64,000 bases of DNA from NCBI RefSeq assembly GCF_030403775.1, contig NZ_JAQMWQ010000011.1, positions 75,202-139,201 on the forward strand, read 5' to 3'. Position numbers and translations under genes: made by a program. The stretch is from Paenibacillus sp. BSR1-1 (GTDB taxonomy: Bacteria; Bacillota; Bacilli; Bacillales; Cytobacillaceae). The notes beneath the pieces were generated by a model. The model had not been told where the DNA came from. It searched no databases and saw only the letters and a program-made list of their open reading frames with translations. This document shows positions 46,923 through 56,756 of the stretch, piece after piece (within the stretch, counting starts at the first letter, position 1; each line of letters starts with the position of its first letter).

Positions 46923-46928
46923 AACTAG

Positions 46929-47005
46929 TGGCGGTCTGGACGGGACTCGAACCCGCGACCTCCTGCGTGACAGGCAGGCATTCTAACCAACTGAACTACC
47001 AGACC
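46929..47005 (-). tRNA. tRNA-Asp (GTC)
   Basis: Acceptor GGTCTGG with CCAGACC, anticodon loop CTGTCAC with GTC, T-arm GGTTCGAGTCC; CCA is encoded at 46929-46931. Confidence 0.95.
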
Positions 47006-47074
47006 AAAATTATATTAATGGCAGTCAGCAAGGAGACCGTCCTTGCCAGCCTTTTGCCGACCGCCAAATGCCGA

Positions 47075-47146
47075 TGACCCCTACGGGATTCGAACCCGTG
47101 TTACCGCCGTGAAAGGGCGGTGTCTTAACCGCTTGACCAAGGGGCC
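47075..47146 (-). tRNA. tRNA-Glu (TTC)
   Basis: Acceptor GGCCCCT with AGGGGTC (with G-T pairing), anticodon loop CTTTCAC with TTC, T-arm GGTTCGAATCC. CCA is not encoded. Confidence 0.95.
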
Positions 47147-47184
47147 ATACATATTGAAAGTTATTTTGCTAATGCAAAAAACTT

Positions 47185-47260
47185 TGGTGAGCCATGAAGG
47201 ACTCGAACCTTCGACCCTCTGATTAAAAGTCAGATGCTCTACCGACTGAGCTAATGGCTC
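47185..47260 (-). tRNA. tRNA-Lys (TTT)
   Basis: Acceptor GAGCCAT with ATGGCTC, anticodon loop CTTTTAA with TTT, T-arm GGTTCGAGTCC; CCA is encoded at 47185-47187. It is the first tRNA of the operon. Confidence 0.95.
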
Positions 47261-47368
47261 GTACTTAATTATGTTTGCCGTTCGTGACGACGCTTTTTAT
47301 AATATCAAGATATCATTAATTATGCAATACTTTTTTTAAAAAATATTTATTTCTCAAAAAATAAAAGC

Positions 47369-47394
47369 AAAAGCCCGCCAAACAGCGGGCTTTT
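47369..47394 (-). terminator. Terminator of purA
   Basis: A ten-base stem, AAAAGCCCGC with GCGGGCTTTT, and loop CAAACA, followed by T-rich sequence on the minus strand. Confidence 0.92.
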
Positions 47395-47404
47395 AAACAC
47401 AAAG

Positions 47405-48697
47405 TTAGATCTGTCTCCAAGGGCTGCGAACAACATTTGTTTGAGTACGGTCCGGACCGACTGAGAAGGTCGATAACGGAATACCAGTCAACTGTGTTAC
47501 ACGCTCCACATAGTGGCGGGCATTTACAGGCAGTTCATCTAATGATTTTACGCCCGTAATATCTTCCGTCCATCCTGGTAGCTCTTCGTAAATTGGTTCA
47601 CATTGTGATAAAACCTTTAAGTTTGCTGGATACTCGGTAATGACTTCATCTTTATAACGATAAGACGTACAAATTTTTAATGTCTCAATTCCAGTTAATA
47701 CATCAATGGAATTCAAAGATAGATCAGTTAAACCGCTGACACGGCGGGCATGGCGGACAACGACGCTGTCAAACCAGCCGACACGGCGAGGGCGGCCTGT
47801 AGTCGTACCATACTCACGGCCCACTTCACGGATGCGATTTCCAGTTTCATTATTTAACTCAGTCGGGAATGGACCATCCCCAACACGGGAAGTGTAGGCT
47901 TTACAAACGCCGACAACATGAGTAATTTTAGATGGACCCACTCCAGATCCAATCGTTACGCCACCAGCCACTGGATTTGAGGAGGTTACGAATGGATAAG
48001 TACCTTGATCGATATCAAGCATAACTCCCTGAGCACCTTCGAATAATACGCGCTTGCCCTCATCCAAAGCATCATTTAAAACAACGGAGGTATCGCAAAC
48101 AAACTTCTCAATTTGCTGGCCATATTCAAAATACTCATCTAGAATATCTTCCTTCTTAAAGCCTTCCGTTTCGTAAATGCGTTCGAATAAGCGATTCTTT
48201 TCTTCAAGATTTTGTACTAATTTTTCTTCAAAAATTTCACGGTCTAGTAAATCAGCGATACGGATACCAACGCGGGCTGCCTTATCCATGTATGCAGGTC
48301 CGATACCCTTTTTCGTTGTACCGATTTTATTAGCACCTTTCCGTGCTTCTTCCACTTCATCTAATTTTAAATGGTAAGGAAGGATGACATGAGCACGATT
48401 GCTGATGCGCAGATTTTCAGTTGAAATTCCTTTTTCATGTAAATAGGCAAGCTCGGTTACCAAAGCTTTCGGATCGACAACCATGCCATTTCCGATGACA
48501 CTAATTTTCTCTTTATTAAAAATTCCTGATGGAATCAAGTGCAATTTGTAGGTTTCTCCGTTGAACTTAATCGTGTGTCCAGCATTATTACCGCCTTGAT
48601 AACGTGCAATGACCTCAGCATTTTCTGAAAGGAAATCCGTAATTTTCCCTTTTCCTTCGTCTCCCCATTGCGTACCAACAACCACTACTGATGACAT
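47405..48697 (-). CDS. purA: Adenylosuccinate synthetase
   Basis: Joins IMP and aspartate with GTP to make adenylosuccinate, the first step to AMP. It has 430 residues, the usual length. It begins [20 protein letters not shown] with the P-loop, then [10 protein letters not shown], the catalytic [11 protein letters not shown] near 130, and [12 protein letters not shown]. The last 100 residues have the CTSYRYKDE and [12 protein letters not shown] segments. ATG at 48697 follows GGAGGTG; the longer frame from 48727 lacks an SD. Two PurR boxes and a promoter are visible upstream. Confidence 0.97.
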   Translation of the reverse strand: MSSVVVVGTQWGDEGKGKITDFLSENAEVIARYQGGNNAGHTIKFNGETYKLHLIPSGIFNKEKISVIGNGMVVDPKALVTELAYLHEKGISTENLRISNRAHVILPYHLKLDEVEEARKGANKIGTTKKGIGPAYMDKAARVGIRIADLLDREIFEEKLVQNLEEKNRLFERIYETEGFKKEDILDEYFEYGQQIEKFVCDTSVVLNDALDEGKRVLFEGAQGVMLDIDQGTYPFVTSSNPVAGGVTIGSGVGPSKITHVVGVCKAYTSRVGDGPFPTELNNETGNRIREVGREYGTTTGRPRRVGWFDSVVVRHARRVSGLTDLSLNSIDVLTGIETLKICTSYRYKDEVITEYPANLKVLSQCEPIYEELPGWTEDITGVKSLDELPVNARHYVERVTQLTGIPLSTFSVGPDRTQTNVVRSPWRQI

Positions 48698-48731
48698 GTA
48701 AGGCACCTCCAAAATTTTAACGTCCATTAAT

Positions 48732-48759
48732 TTATTATCACACCATCATAGTTTATCAA
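48732..48759 (-). promoter_or_regulatory. Probable SigA promoter of purA
   Basis: On the minus strand TTGATA (48754-48759) and TAATAA (48732-48737) are 16 bases apart. The start codon is 35 bases further on. Confidence 0.55.
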
Positions 48760-48781
48760 TTACGCGATCAAAAATCAAACG

Positions 48782-48827
48782 AAACACGAACATTTTATAT
48801 CAACCTCTTAAAATATGTTCGTAAAAT
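48782..48827. promoter_or_regulatory. PurR control region (two inverted PurBoxes)
   Basis: AAACACGAACATTT (48782-48795) and ATATGTTCGTAAAAT (48813-48827) hold the CGAAC core in opposite orientation. The gap between boxes is 17 bases, as in the B. subtilis PurR system, and they lie upstream of the purA promoter. Confidence 0.7.
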
Positions 48828-48892
48828 ATTAAAATAGGATTCTAGTTTCACCAGCCCGCCTTAAAGGTACTCAAACTATCAATCTAGCAAAA

Positions 48893-48922
48893 AAGAGCCA
48901 GCCCAAAAAATGGCTGGCTCTT
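48893..48922 (-). terminator. Terminator of the dnaB operon
   Basis: An 11-base stem, AAGAGCCAGCC with GGCTGGCTCTT, and an eight-base loop, adjacent to the dnaB stop. T-rich sequence follows on the minus strand. Confidence 0.92.
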
Positions 48923-48923
48923 C

Positions 48924-50282
48924 TTATGCTCCTGGCGGGGCATCGTACCTCGTCTCGATGTTGACAAACTTATTATATTCTTTAACAAACGCCAGCTGAA
49001 CAGTGCCAACTGGACCATTACGCTGTTTCGCAATAATAATTTCAATGATATTCTTCGCCTCAGATTCCTTATCATAATAGTCATCACGATATAGGAAGGC
49101 AACAATATCAGCGTCCTGCTCGATCGATCCGGATTCACGGATATCGGACATCATCGGACGCTTATCCTGACGCTGCTCGACACCACGGGAAAGCTGAGAT
49201 AGGGCGATAACAGGGATCTGAAGCTCACGGGCTAACTGCTTAAGAGAGCGGGAGATTTCTGATACTTCCTGCTGACGGTTTTCACCTGAACGGCCGCTTC
49301 CTAAAATGAGCTGCAAATAGTCAATCAAAATCATGCCAATACCGTGCTCTTGCTTTAAGCGGCGGCATTTCGAACGAATATCACTGATACGCACACCTGG
49401 GGTATCATCAATAAAAATCCCCGTGTTGGACAAGCTTCCCATTGCCATCGTCAGCTTACCCCAATCTTCCTCTGTCAGGGAGCCGGTACGAAGCCTTTGC
49501 GCATCGATATTCCCTTCGGCACAAAGGAGACGCATGACTAGCTGCTCAGCGCCCATCTCAAGACTGAAGATGGCAATATTCTCGCCCGTCTTTTTGGCGA
49601 CATTTTGCGCAATATTTAAGGCAAAGGCTGTTTTACCCACGGAAGGACGAGCGCCAACAATGATCAAGTCATTGCGCTGAAAGCCTGCTGTCATCCGGTC
49701 AAGGTCAACGAACCCCGTTTCAAGTCCAGTAATATCACCGACACGGTTATGCATAACTTCGATATTATCATAAGTTCGAACGAGTACATCTTTAATATTA
49801 TGAAAGGCCCCGGCATTTTTCCGATTTGCTACTTCCATAATATTTTTTTCCGCTTCACTTAAAAGGGCATCCACCTCGTCCTCGCGGGTATAGCCATCTT
49901 GAGCAATATTGGTAGCCGTACGAATTAATCTTCTTAAAAGTGATTTTTCACCTACGATTCTAGCATAATACTCAATATTAGCGGCTGTAGGAACAGCCCC
50001 GGAGAGGTCGCTCAAATAGCTGACGCCGCCGATATCCTCTATCAGTTTTGCCGCGGCTAATTCCTCGGTTACAGTAATTAAGTCAACGGCTTTACCTTGA
50101 TCATTTAAATTCAGCATCACATTAAAGATTTTTTGGTGGGCAGCCCGGTAGAAATCCTCTGGAATCAGAATTTCAGAGGCCACAGTTAAGGAAGACGGCT
50201 CTAAAAAAATAGCCCCTAATACAGCTTGTTCAGCTTCAATATTTTGCGGGGGCATGCGGTCTGCTAATAATTCATTACTCAT
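48924..50282 (-). CDS. dnaB: Replicative DNA helicase
   Basis: A hexameric RecA-like helicase that unwinds DNA ahead of the fork (called DnaC in B. subtilis), 452 residues. The N-terminal domain starts RMPPQNIEAEQAVLGAIFLE. The motor has Walker A GARPSVGKTAFALNIAQN, Walker B GMILIDYLQLI and ALSQLSRGVEQRQDKRPMMS. ATG at 50282 is chosen to match the family N-terminus; AGGAGG lies 13 bases upstream, which is long, and TTG 50294 is only one base from it. Confidence 0.97.
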   Translation of the reverse strand: MSNELLADRMPPQNIEAEQAVLGAIFLEPSSLTVASEILIPEDFYRAAHQKIFNVMLNLNDQGKAVDLITVTEELAAAKLIEDIGGVSYLSDLSGAVPTAANIEYYARIVGEKSLLRRLIRTATNIAQDGYTREDEVDALLSEAEKNIMEVANRKNAGAFHNIKDVLVRTYDNIEVMHNRVGDITGLETGFVDLDRMTAGFQRNDLIIVGARPSVGKTAFALNIAQNVAKKTGENIAIFSLEMGAEQLVMRLLCAEGNIDAQRLRTGSLTEEDWGKLTMAMGSLSNTGIFIDDTPGVRISDIRSKCRRLKQEHGIGMILIDYLQLILGSGRSGENRQQEVSEISRSLKQLARELQIPVIALSQLSRGVEQRQDKRPMMSDIRESGSIEQDADIVAFLYRDDYYDKESEAKNIIEIIIAKQRNGPVGTVQLAFVKEYNKFVNIETRYDAPPGA

Positions 50283-50454
50283 ATATATTCTCAAACCTCC
50301 TAATGAATAGGAAATATTTCAAATCAATCATATCATATTCGAGTTCCAATGCAGAAAAAAAGTGACCAGCTTTAACCGATCACGTCCCATTGCTTACTTT
50401 TTATATTCTATCATGATTATTTTAAAATTGAACTGGCAAATTTTTTACAGTCTA

Positions 50455-50904
50455 CTATTTTACTTCTTTTACCGAAACCGTTAACGTCGCCGTTACTTCA
50501 TGATGAAGTTTTACAGGTACTTTCGTATGACCAAGCGTACGGATGGCATCATTTAATTCCATTTTACGTTTATCAATTTTGATTCCATGCTTCTTTTGCA
50601 GCTCTTCGGCAACTTGTTTCGTGGTAATCGAACCAAACAAGCGGCCGCCTTCGCCTGCTTTAGCGGTTAATTCAACCGTAATTTGGTCGATTGTTTCTTT
50701 CAGCTTTTTGGCTTCAGCAAGCTCTTCTGCTGCTTCTTTTTCTTGCTTTTTCTTCTGGGCATCTAATGAACTGACATTTGCATTATTGGCCTCAACTGCC
50801 AGGCCTTGCTTAATTAAAAAGTTATGGGCATAACCGTCGGCTACATTTTTCACTTCGCCTTTTTTTCCTTTACCTTTAACATCCTTTAAAAAAATTACCT
50901 TCAT
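50455..50904 (-). CDS. rplI: 50S ribosomal protein L9
   Basis: A 149-residue ribosomal protein. It begins [20 protein letters not shown], followed by the Bacillus-type [16 protein letters not shown], with the typical long central helix and C-terminal domain ([16 protein letters not shown]). Its ATG overlaps the gdpP stop as ATGA, so translation is coupled. SD AAGGAGG lies within the end of gdpP. Confidence 0.98.
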   Translation of the reverse strand: MKVIFLKDVKGKGKKGEVKNVADGYAHNFLIKQGLAVEANNANVSSLDAQKKKQEKEAAEELAEAKKLKETIDQITVELTAKAGEGGRLFGSITTKQVAEELQKKHGIKIDKRKMELNDAIRTLGHTKVPVKLHHEVTATLTVSVKEVK

Positions 50905-52874
50905 TCCTTTTTTCCTCCTTCAAAGTAGTCATCAATCGCCTGCTTTAATTTACTTTCCGTTTCCGCAATGGTTAAGCCTGACAGTTGGGTAGCAGCATTG
51001 GTGAGATGTCCGCCGCCCTTTAAGCTTTCCATGATGACTTGGACATTGATGTTTCCTAATGACCTGGCACTGATGCCAATTAAGCCTTCGTTTCGTTTCG
51101 AAATGACGAACGACGCCATCACTCCGTCCATCGTCAATAACGTATCAGCAGCCTGTGCTATAATGACTTGATCATATAAGTCATGTTCATTTCCTTTGGC
51201 AATCGCAATTCCTTCATGATAGAAGGTAACCGATTCAATCAGCTTAGACCTTTTGATGTATGTATCAACATTTTCTTTCAAAAACTTCTGGACCAAGATG
51301 GTGTCGGCACCATGTGCACGCAGGTAGGAGGCTGCATCAAATGTCCGTGAACCTGTTCTTAGTGTAAAGCTCTTTGTATCGACAATAATACCTGCTAAAA
51401 GGGCCGTCGCTTCAATCATCTCAATTTTCCCGCGCTTTGGCTGGTATTCCAGGAATTCCGTCACTAGCTCAGAAGTCGAGGAGGCATATGGCTCCATATA
51501 AACAAGCAGCGGATTCGAAATAAAATCCTCACCGCGGCGATGATGGTCAATGATAACAACATTATCAATTTTGTTCAACAACCGTTCTTCCATAACCAGC
51601 GATGGTTTATGAGTATCAACCACAACTAGCAAGGTTTTATCAGTGGCAATTTCAAGCGCTTCTTCTGACCCGATAAAATGAGAAAATAAGTGCTCCTGGT
51701 TGCGGATTTCATTCATAAGACGTCCGACACCGTTGTCCATATCCATTGAATTTAAAACGATATAGGCATCCTTTTGATTCATTTGCGCTACTTTATAAAT
51801 TCCGATACTCGCCCCGATAGAGTCCATATCTGGATTTTTATGCCCCATTACAATGACTTTGTCGCTTGCTGTAATTAAATCCTTTAAGGCATGGGAAATA
51901 ACCCTGGCTCTTACCCTTGTCCGTTTCTCAATTGGATTCGTTTTCCCCCCAAAGAATTTCACCTTTCCATTCGGAAGTTTAATCGCTACCTGATCCCCGC
52001 CCCTGCCAAGGGCTAAATCCAGACTAGATTGGGCAAGCGTCCCCAGCTCCGGCAATGAGGATACACCGGTACCGACACCAATACTTAAAGTAAAGGAGAC
52101 ATTTTGCTTGGAGGTCATTTCTCTAACTTCATCCAAAATGGAAAATTTCCCCTTTTCCAAAATATGAAGGATTCTTTCACTGAAAACAGCGATAAATCGT
52201 TCAGAGGAAACCCGCTTCAGGAACATCCCATTGTCTTGGGCCCATTTATTTAATATAGATGTGACCAAGTTATTGATGCTCCCGCGCATTTGGTCGTCCA
52301 TGCCTTGAGTCAGATCATCATAATTATCTAAAAAGATGGTGGCAATAACGGTCCGGTCATCCTGATACTTTTTCTCAATTTCCGTTTGCTCGGTTACATC
52401 AAAAAAGTATAGAAGCCTTTCTTCACGTTTATGTATAACGCGAAATTTCCTTTCATGGAGCGTAATGATTTCTGTCTCTACTTCCTGTTTTATTAGTGGA
52501 ATGAGGGTGTCAGCCACATCATAAAGGGATCTTCCCACTAGTGTGTCTTGATCAAAGCAGGAAGTAAGAAATGGATTTGTCCATTCAATATAATATTCAT
52601 CATTTATGAGCATAATCCCAATAGGCATTTCCATTAATGCCTCTTCGCCGACCTTTTTTACCCGGTAGGAAAGGGTTGAGATATACTCGGACATTTCCTT
52701 TCTTTGAGCCCGTTCGATGACAAACATATAGTAGAGCGGGATGAACATAAATAAAAGACCTGCCAGGCTTAATATCCAATTATATAAGGACAGGATTATA
52801 AGCAATACCACTGTAACGCCTATTAACCCATAAAATGGGTAACGGATCGATCGCTTTTCTAAAAATGCAGGCAT
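50901..52874 (-). CDS. gdpP: Cyclic-di-AMP phosphodiesterase GdpP
   Basis: A 657-residue membrane protein (YybT) that hydrolyses c-di-AMP. Two membrane helices lie near residues 12-50, then a PAS domain ([20 protein letters not shown]), a degenerate GGDEF ([13 protein letters not shown]) and a DHH/DHHA1 catalytic domain with [33 protein letters not shown] and ending [14 protein letters not shown] at 52874 follows TAGGAGCT; the frame from 52895 is longer without support. It sits in the yybS-gdpP-rplI-dnaB cluster. Confidence 0.97.
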   Translation of the reverse strand: MPAFLEKRSIRYPFYGLIGVTVVLLIILSLYNWILSLAGLLFMFIPLYYMFVIERAQRKEMSEYISTLSYRVKKVGEEALMEMPIGIMLINDEYYIEWTNPFLTSCFDQDTLVGRSLYDVADTLIPLIKQEVETEIITLHERKFRVIHKREERLLYFFDVTEQTEIEKKYQDDRTVIATIFLDNYDDLTQGMDDQMRGSINNLVTSILNKWAQDNGMFLKRVSSERFIAVFSERILHILEKGKFSILDEVREMTSKQNVSFTLSIGVGTGVSSLPELGTLAQSSLDLALGRGGDQVAIKLPNGKVKFFGGKTNPIEKRTRVRARVISHALKDLITASDKVIVMGHKNPDMDSIGASIGIYKVAQMNQKDAYIVLNSMDMDNGVGRLMNEIRNQEHLFSHFIGSEEALEIATDKTLLVVVDTHKPSLVMEERLLNKIDNVVIIDHHRRGEDFISNPLLVYMEPYASSTSELVTEFLEYQPKRGKIEMIEATALLAGIIVDTKSFTLRTGSRTFDAASYLRAHGADTILVQKFLKENVDTYIKRSKLIESVTFYHEGIAIAKGNEHDLYDQVIIAQAADTLLTMDGVMASFVISKRNEGLIGISARSLGNINVQVIMESLKGGGHLTNAATQLSGLTIAETESKLKQAIDDYFEGGKKE

Positions 52875-52898
52875 TATTTCAGCTCCTAAACGCAAGTC

Positions 52899-53831
52899 TT
52901 ACTCTTTTTTAGCAAAACGTTTTCTTAAATCAAATCCTATATCGGTTATTCCTAATATCATTATTATATAATGAATAATTGGTATCATGAAAGCAAGAAT
53001 TACTACAAGGACACGAATTCCCTTAGGAATGGACTTTTGATGGAAAATATTAAATAAAAATCCGAGTCCCTGAACAACCATAAACGTCCCCAATATGTAT
53101 ATTGCATTTGTTAAAACTGAAAATAAATAAGTACCTTCTTCCGGTCTTACGAGTAGATTTGCTCCCAAAGCTATTAAAAGATACCACAGCATGCTTCTTG
53201 GTAAAGATAGATTTCTCAAGCTTCCCCATGGCTCAACCTTTACACCAAATCTCTTAGCGATAGGAAAACAAACCCACTGAATGATAAAGGAAGCAACTAT
53301 GGAACCCAAAATTAGAACGCTGGGTAAAAGTGTTATGACCATATCCACCTGTTTTTTCAGCTGTTCAACTTGGCCTTCTTTTCCCACTGATTTAAGCATT
53401 TCCCCTGACTGTTTCAAGGATTGATTTAAAGCTGCCTGTAGTTCATGAGTGATGTCCATTTTCATAAAAGCGGAGGTTACTACATAAAAAATAATCATGC
53501 CCGCCATTATAGTCAGGGAACTAGCAATTAAAATCGCAGACCTGCTTTTATTTTTTTGCAGCATATATCCAATGATTACACCAGTTGTTCCATAAATCAG
53601 CACCATGGCTAATCCCATAAAAGACGCAGCGATAAATGAAATAATGATGCTGGCTACAAAAAAGGCAGCGATATTTTTAATATTATTCTTAGCTGTAAAT
53701 ATGATAAAAGGTGCTGGAAGTACAATATTTATAATAGAACCAACGAGCGGAATATAAATGGTTATTAATAAAAGCACCGTAAATGCAGCTAAAAGGATGG
53801 CACCTTCTGTTAGTTTACGTACATTTTTCAC
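52899..53831 (-). CDS. yybS: YybS family membrane protein (DUF2232)
   Basis: A 310-residue protein with eight or so hydrophobic segments, beginning VRKLTEGAILLAAFTVLLLI. The DUF2232 family resembles S-component-like membrane proteins; the function is unknown. GTG at 53831 has GGGGTGA upstream. gdpP starts 25 bases after the stop. Confidence 0.9.
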   Translation of the reverse strand: MKNVRKLTEGAILLAAFTVLLLITIYIPLVGSIINIVLPAPFIIFTAKNNIKNIAAFFVASIIISFIAASFMGLAMVLIYGTTGVIIGYMLQKNKSRSAILIASSLTIMAGMIIFYVVTSAFMKMDITHELQAALNQSLKQSGEMLKSVGKEGQVEQLKKQVDMVITLLPSVLILGSIVASFIIQWVCFPIAKRFGVKVEPWGSLRNLSLPRSMLWYLLIALGANLLVRPEEGTYLFSVLTNAIYILGTFMVVQGLGFLFNIFHQKSIPKGIRVLVVILAFMIPIIHYIIMILGITDIGFDLRKRFAKKE

Positions 53832-53908
53832 TACTTCACCCCTAAAATTTTCTGGAAATCCATCTCTTTATTTTAGCTAGATATTCGGTTGTATTCAACT
53901 TTATAAAA

Positions 53909-53939
53909 AAGGCAGCAAGGGGAGAACCCCTGCTGCCTT
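53909..53939 (-). terminator. Terminator after rpsR
   Basis: A 13-base stem with one bulged A (AAGGCAGCAAGGGG with CCCCTGCTGCCTT) and an AGAA loop; T-run on the minus strand. Confidence 0.9.
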
Positions 53940-53947
53940 ATGCTTTA

Positions 53948-54187
53948 TTATTCACCTGCAACGAATGGTAATAATGCCATTTGACGTGCACGTTTGATTG
54001 CAACTGTTAGTTTACGTTGGTATTTAGCGCTTGTACCAGTTACACGACGTGGTAAAATCTTTCCACGCTCAGAGATGAATTTTTTTAGTAAATCTACATC
54101 TTTGTAATCGATGCGAGAGATGCCATTTGCTGTGAAATAGCACACTTTACGACGCTTTGCGCGACCGCCTTTACGTCCTCCTGCCAT
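53948..54187 (-). CDS. rpsR: 30S ribosomal protein S18
   Basis: A 79-residue ribosomal protein. It starts [20 protein letters not shown] and ends [20 protein letters not shown] at 54187 follows GAAGGAGGG. It is the last gene of rpsF-ssb-rpsR and binds S6 in the small subunit. Confidence 0.98.
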   Translation of the reverse strand: MAGGRKGGRAKRRKVCYFTANGISRIDYKDVDLLKKFISERGKILPRRVTGTSAKYQRKLTVAIKRARQMALLPFVAGE

Positions 54188-54237
54188 GAAAATTCCCTCC
54201 TTCATTAGTTTTTATAATATCGTTCAGTAAGGTTATT

Positions 54238-54768
54238 TTAGAATGGAAGATCGTCATCAGAGATGTCAATTTGACCATTTCCTGCAAATGGATCTTCATC
54301 CATGCGGGTATAACCTCTGTTTTGGTTTTGATTTTGATTCTGGTTAGGACGCTGATTCTGATTGCTGCTGCCATATGGATTACCTTGTGGTTCCATTGGA
54401 GGAGCCCCGTATAAATCGTTGCCTCTTCCCGCGCCGCCGCCAGAAGAAGATTTAGGCTCTAGAAATTGAACACTTTCTGCTTGAACCTCTGTAACGTATA
54501 CACGTTTACCATCTTGTCCTTCATAGTTGCGGGTTTGAATGCGGCCATCGACACCTGCCAGGCTTCCTTTTTTCAAGAAGTTCGCCACATTTTCAGCCGG
54601 TTTACGCCAAACAACACAATTAATAAAGTCTGCTTCACGATCACCAGACTGACTAGAAAATGGTCGATTAACTGCTAAAGTAAAAGTAGCAACAGGAACC
54701 CCATTTGGTGTATAACGCAAATCAGGATCTTTTGTTAAACGGCCAACAAGCACGACACGATTCATCAT
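54238..54768 (-). CDS. ssb: Single-stranded DNA-binding protein
   Basis: A 176-residue protein. The OB fold begins [20 protein letters not shown] and includes [21 protein letters not shown] Gly/Gln/Asn-rich linker follows ([12 protein letters not shown]), and the acidic tip is DISDDDLPF, which recruits repair and replication proteins. ATG at 54768 is nine bases after AAGGAG; an ATG at 54765 is the alternative. Confidence 0.97.
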   Translation of the reverse strand: MMNRVVLVGRLTKDPDLRYTPNGVPVATFTLAVNRPFSSQSGDREADFINCVVWRKPAENVANFLKKGSLAGVDGRIQTRNYEGQDGKRVYVTEVQAESVQFLEPKSSSGGGAGRGNDLYGAPPMEPQGNPYGSSNQNQRPNQNQNQNQNRGYTRMDEDPFAGNGQIDISDDDLPF

Positions 54769-54798
54769 CAGAATCAACTCCTTTTCTTTTGGAAATAT

Positions 54799-54814
54799 GT
54801 TCCACGTGGAACGT
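54799..54814. other. Degenerate parS-like palindrome
   Basis: TGTTCCACGTGGAACG differs from TGTTNCACGTGAAACA at two positions. It lies in the rpsF-ssb spacer. ParB binding is possible but weaker than at the perfect sites. Confidence 0.45.
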
Positions 54815-54839
54815 TTTTACCAAGAAATATATATAAATC

Positions 54840-55127
54840 TTATTCTTCTTCTTTAATTACGATATGGCGAATGATATCTTCGCTGATCTTTGCAAGACGA
54901 GAAAATTCTTGTACTGCAGCAGCTGAAGATGTAGTTTTAGCGATTTGGTAGTATCCGTCACGGAAATCGTTGATTTCGTAAGCTAGACGGCGCTTACCCC
55001 AATCCTTTGTTTCAGCAGTTTCCGCACCGTTATCAAGAAGAATTGTGTTGAAACGCTCAACTAGAGCTTTCTTTGATTCATCTTCAATATTTGGGCGGAT
55101 GATGTACATGATTTCGTACTTATTCAT
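54840..55127 (-). CDS. rpsF: 30S ribosomal protein S6
   Basis: A 95-residue ribosomal protein beginning [20 protein letters not shown], with the central [18 protein letters not shown] at 55127 follows AAAGGAGG; the longer open frame begins within the leader. First gene of the rpsF-ssb-rpsR operon, preceded by a probable autoregulatory leader. Confidence 0.98.
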   Translation of the reverse strand: MNKYEIMYIIRPNIEDESKKALVERFNTILLDNGAETAETKDWGKRRLAYEINDFRDGYYQIAKTTSSAAAVQEFSRLAKISEDIIRHIVIKEEE

Positions 55128-55136
55128 CACAGTCAC

Positions 55137-55173
55137 CTCCTTTTGGTCTAAACGGCCCGAATGGGCAAGGAGC
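55137..55173 (-). promoter_or_regulatory. S6:S18 autoregulatory leader hairpin
   Basis: On the minus strand GCTCCTT can pair with AAGGAG of the rpsF SD, enclosing an inner hairpin GCCC-ATTC-GGGC followed by CCG. A sequestered SD with a bulged CCG is the arrangement described for the mRNA site bound by the S6:S18 complex. Its position directly before rpsF fits feedback control. Confidence 0.75.
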
Positions 55174-55246
55174 AATTATTCATTACTCACAAGTTGAAAT
55201 TATAGCACAAGAAAAAAAGAAAAGCAACGACCTTCACATTTTCGCC

Positions 55247-55283
55247 AATATAAAAGCTCTGCAAGCTGCAGAGCTTTTATATT
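55247..55283 (-). terminator. Strong hairpin downstream of ychF, past a repeat element
   Basis: A perfect 17-base stem, AATATAAAAGCTCTGCA with its complement, and a three-base AGC loop. On the minus strand it is the first terminator after ychF but lies 245 bases past the stop, with the 195-bp repeat in between. Confidence 0.75.
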
Positions 55284-55300
55284 GTGCGTTGTTACCTTGT

Positions 55301-55495
55301 CTGTTGATTTCCGCTCCAGGTGCTTCACTTTCCGCGGGCGGTTCGGAGAGCCTCCTCGGCGCAAAGCGCCTCCGGGGTCTCCCCTGTCCCGTACTCCCGC
55401 AGGACATTGATTTTGCTTCCTTGAATTGGCCCACGCACGAAGGAAATGCGATAGCATTTTCGAGGAGTCTCGCACCTTCCGCTCCAATCAACAGA
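55301..55495. repeat. 195-bp dispersed repeat with CTGTTGATT ends, copy 2
   Basis: The inverted counterpart of 17372-17567. Its ends are CTGTTGATTTCCGCTCC and GGAGCGGAAGG-type with AATCAACAG. Internal blocks match copy 1, including GAAAATGCTATCGCATTTCC. It lies between the ychF stop and its terminator. Confidence 0.85.
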
Positions 55496-55527
55496 AGTGC
55501 AAAATTAATATTGTGCTTTTACTTAAC

Positions 55528-56628
55528 CTAAACATTAAAGCGGAAGTGGATTACATCTCCATCTTTCACAATATAATCTTTACCTTCTAGACGTACTTTA
55601 CCGGCTTCCTTCGCTGCATTATGGCTGCCAGCAGCTAATAGATCATCAAAGGAAACTGTCTCAGCACGGATAAAGCCGCGCTCGAAATCAGAGTGAATAA
55701 TCCCTGCACATTGCGGTGCTTTCATGCCGTTTCTAAATGTCCAAGCACGAACCTCCTGAACACCCGCCGTGAAATAAGTAGCTAAACCAAGCAGGCTATA
55801 GGCAGCACGGATTAACTGGTCAAGACCTGATTCTTCAATGCCAAGCTCAGAAAGGAACATCGCTTTTTCTTCGCCCTCAAGCTCAGCAATTTCCTCTTCA
55901 ATTTTGGCACAAATTACAATAACCTCAGCATTATCAGCCTTGGCAAATTCCCGAACCTTTTGAACATATTCATTTTCTGAAGCATCAGCAATATCATCTT
56001 CGCTCACATTGGCTACATAAAGGACAGGCTTGATCGTTAATAGATGCAGCCCTTTGACCAACTTCATCTGTTCTTCCGTAAAGTCTACGGTACGAGCAGG
56101 TTTTTCCGCTTCAAACGCATCACGCAGCATTGCAAGAACTTCAAATTCAGCCGCTGCTTCTTTATCCTTTTGTTTGGCCAATTTCTCTACACGGCCGATG
56201 CGCTTTTCAACGGATTCCATATCAGCTAGGATTAATTCTAAATTAATCGTTTCAATATCATCGATTGGATCCACTTTACCTGAAACGTGGGTAATGTTTT
56301 CATCTGCGAAGCAGCGAACTACTTGGCAAATGGCATCTACTTGGCGAATGTGGGAAAGGAATTTGTTCCCCAAACCTTCACCTTTACTTGCACCTTTCAC
56401 AATCCCAGCAATGTCGGTAAATTCAAAAGCCGTTGGTACGGTCTTTTTCGGCTGGACAAGCTCAGTTAATTTTTGTAAACGGTAATCCGGAACCTCTACA
56501 ATTCCAACATTCGGATCGATCGTACAGAAAGGGTAGTTTGCCGATTCCGCCCCTGCTTGAGTTATTGCATTAAACAATGTAGATTTACCCACGTTCGGCA
56601 AACCTACAATACCAGCTGTTAAAGCCAT
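55528..56628 (-). CDS. ychF: Ribosome-binding ATPase YchF
   Basis: A 366-residue Obg-related P-loop NTPase. G1 is GIVGLPNVGKSTLFNAITQA, G3 is FTDIAGIVKGASKGEGLGN, and the NKxD motif is replaced by NVSE (VLYVANVSEDD), which explains ATP instead of GTP preference. The C-terminal TGS domain reads FNV-type KDGDVIHFRFNV. It binds the ribosome and links to stress responses. Confidence 0.97.
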   Translation of the reverse strand: MALTAGIVGLPNVGKSTLFNAITQAGAESANYPFCTIDPNVGIVEVPDYRLQKLTELVQPKKTVPTAFEFTDIAGIVKGASKGEGLGNKFLSHIRQVDAICQVVRCFADENITHVSGKVDPIDDIETINLELILADMESVEKRIGRVEKLAKQKDKEAAAEFEVLAMLRDAFEAEKPARTVDFTEEQMKLVKGLHLLTIKPVLYVANVSEDDIADASENEYVQKVREFAKADNAEVIVICAKIEEEIAELEGEEKAMFLSELGIEESGLDQLIRAAYSLLGLATYFTAGVQEVRAWTFRNGMKAPQCAGIIHSDFERGFIRAETVSFDDLLAAGSHNAAKEAGKVRLEGKDYIVKDGDVIHFRFNV

Positions 56629-56731
56629 TCATGTTCACTCCTCTAGAAAAATAAATCTATTTTAAAAAAATTAATTCCTAAATTATAAAGACAAGCCTTT
56701 CACAATTATAGGCATATGTCTTAAAAAAGAC

Positions 56732-56756
56732 AACTGCCGCTTTAGAGGCGGCAGTT
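56732..56756 (-). terminator. Terminator of the molybdopterin oxidoreductase gene
   Basis: A nine-base stem, AACTGCCGC with GCGGCAGTT, and a seven-base loop; it reaches into the stop codon. A T-run follows on the minus strand. Confidence 0.85.

Noticed and set aside
46526..47077. Plus-strand open frame of 183 residues
   Set aside because: It runs antisense through tRNA-Phe and tRNA-Asp (TESNRRHKDFQSFALPTELL is a typical translated tRNA artefact) and has no SD.
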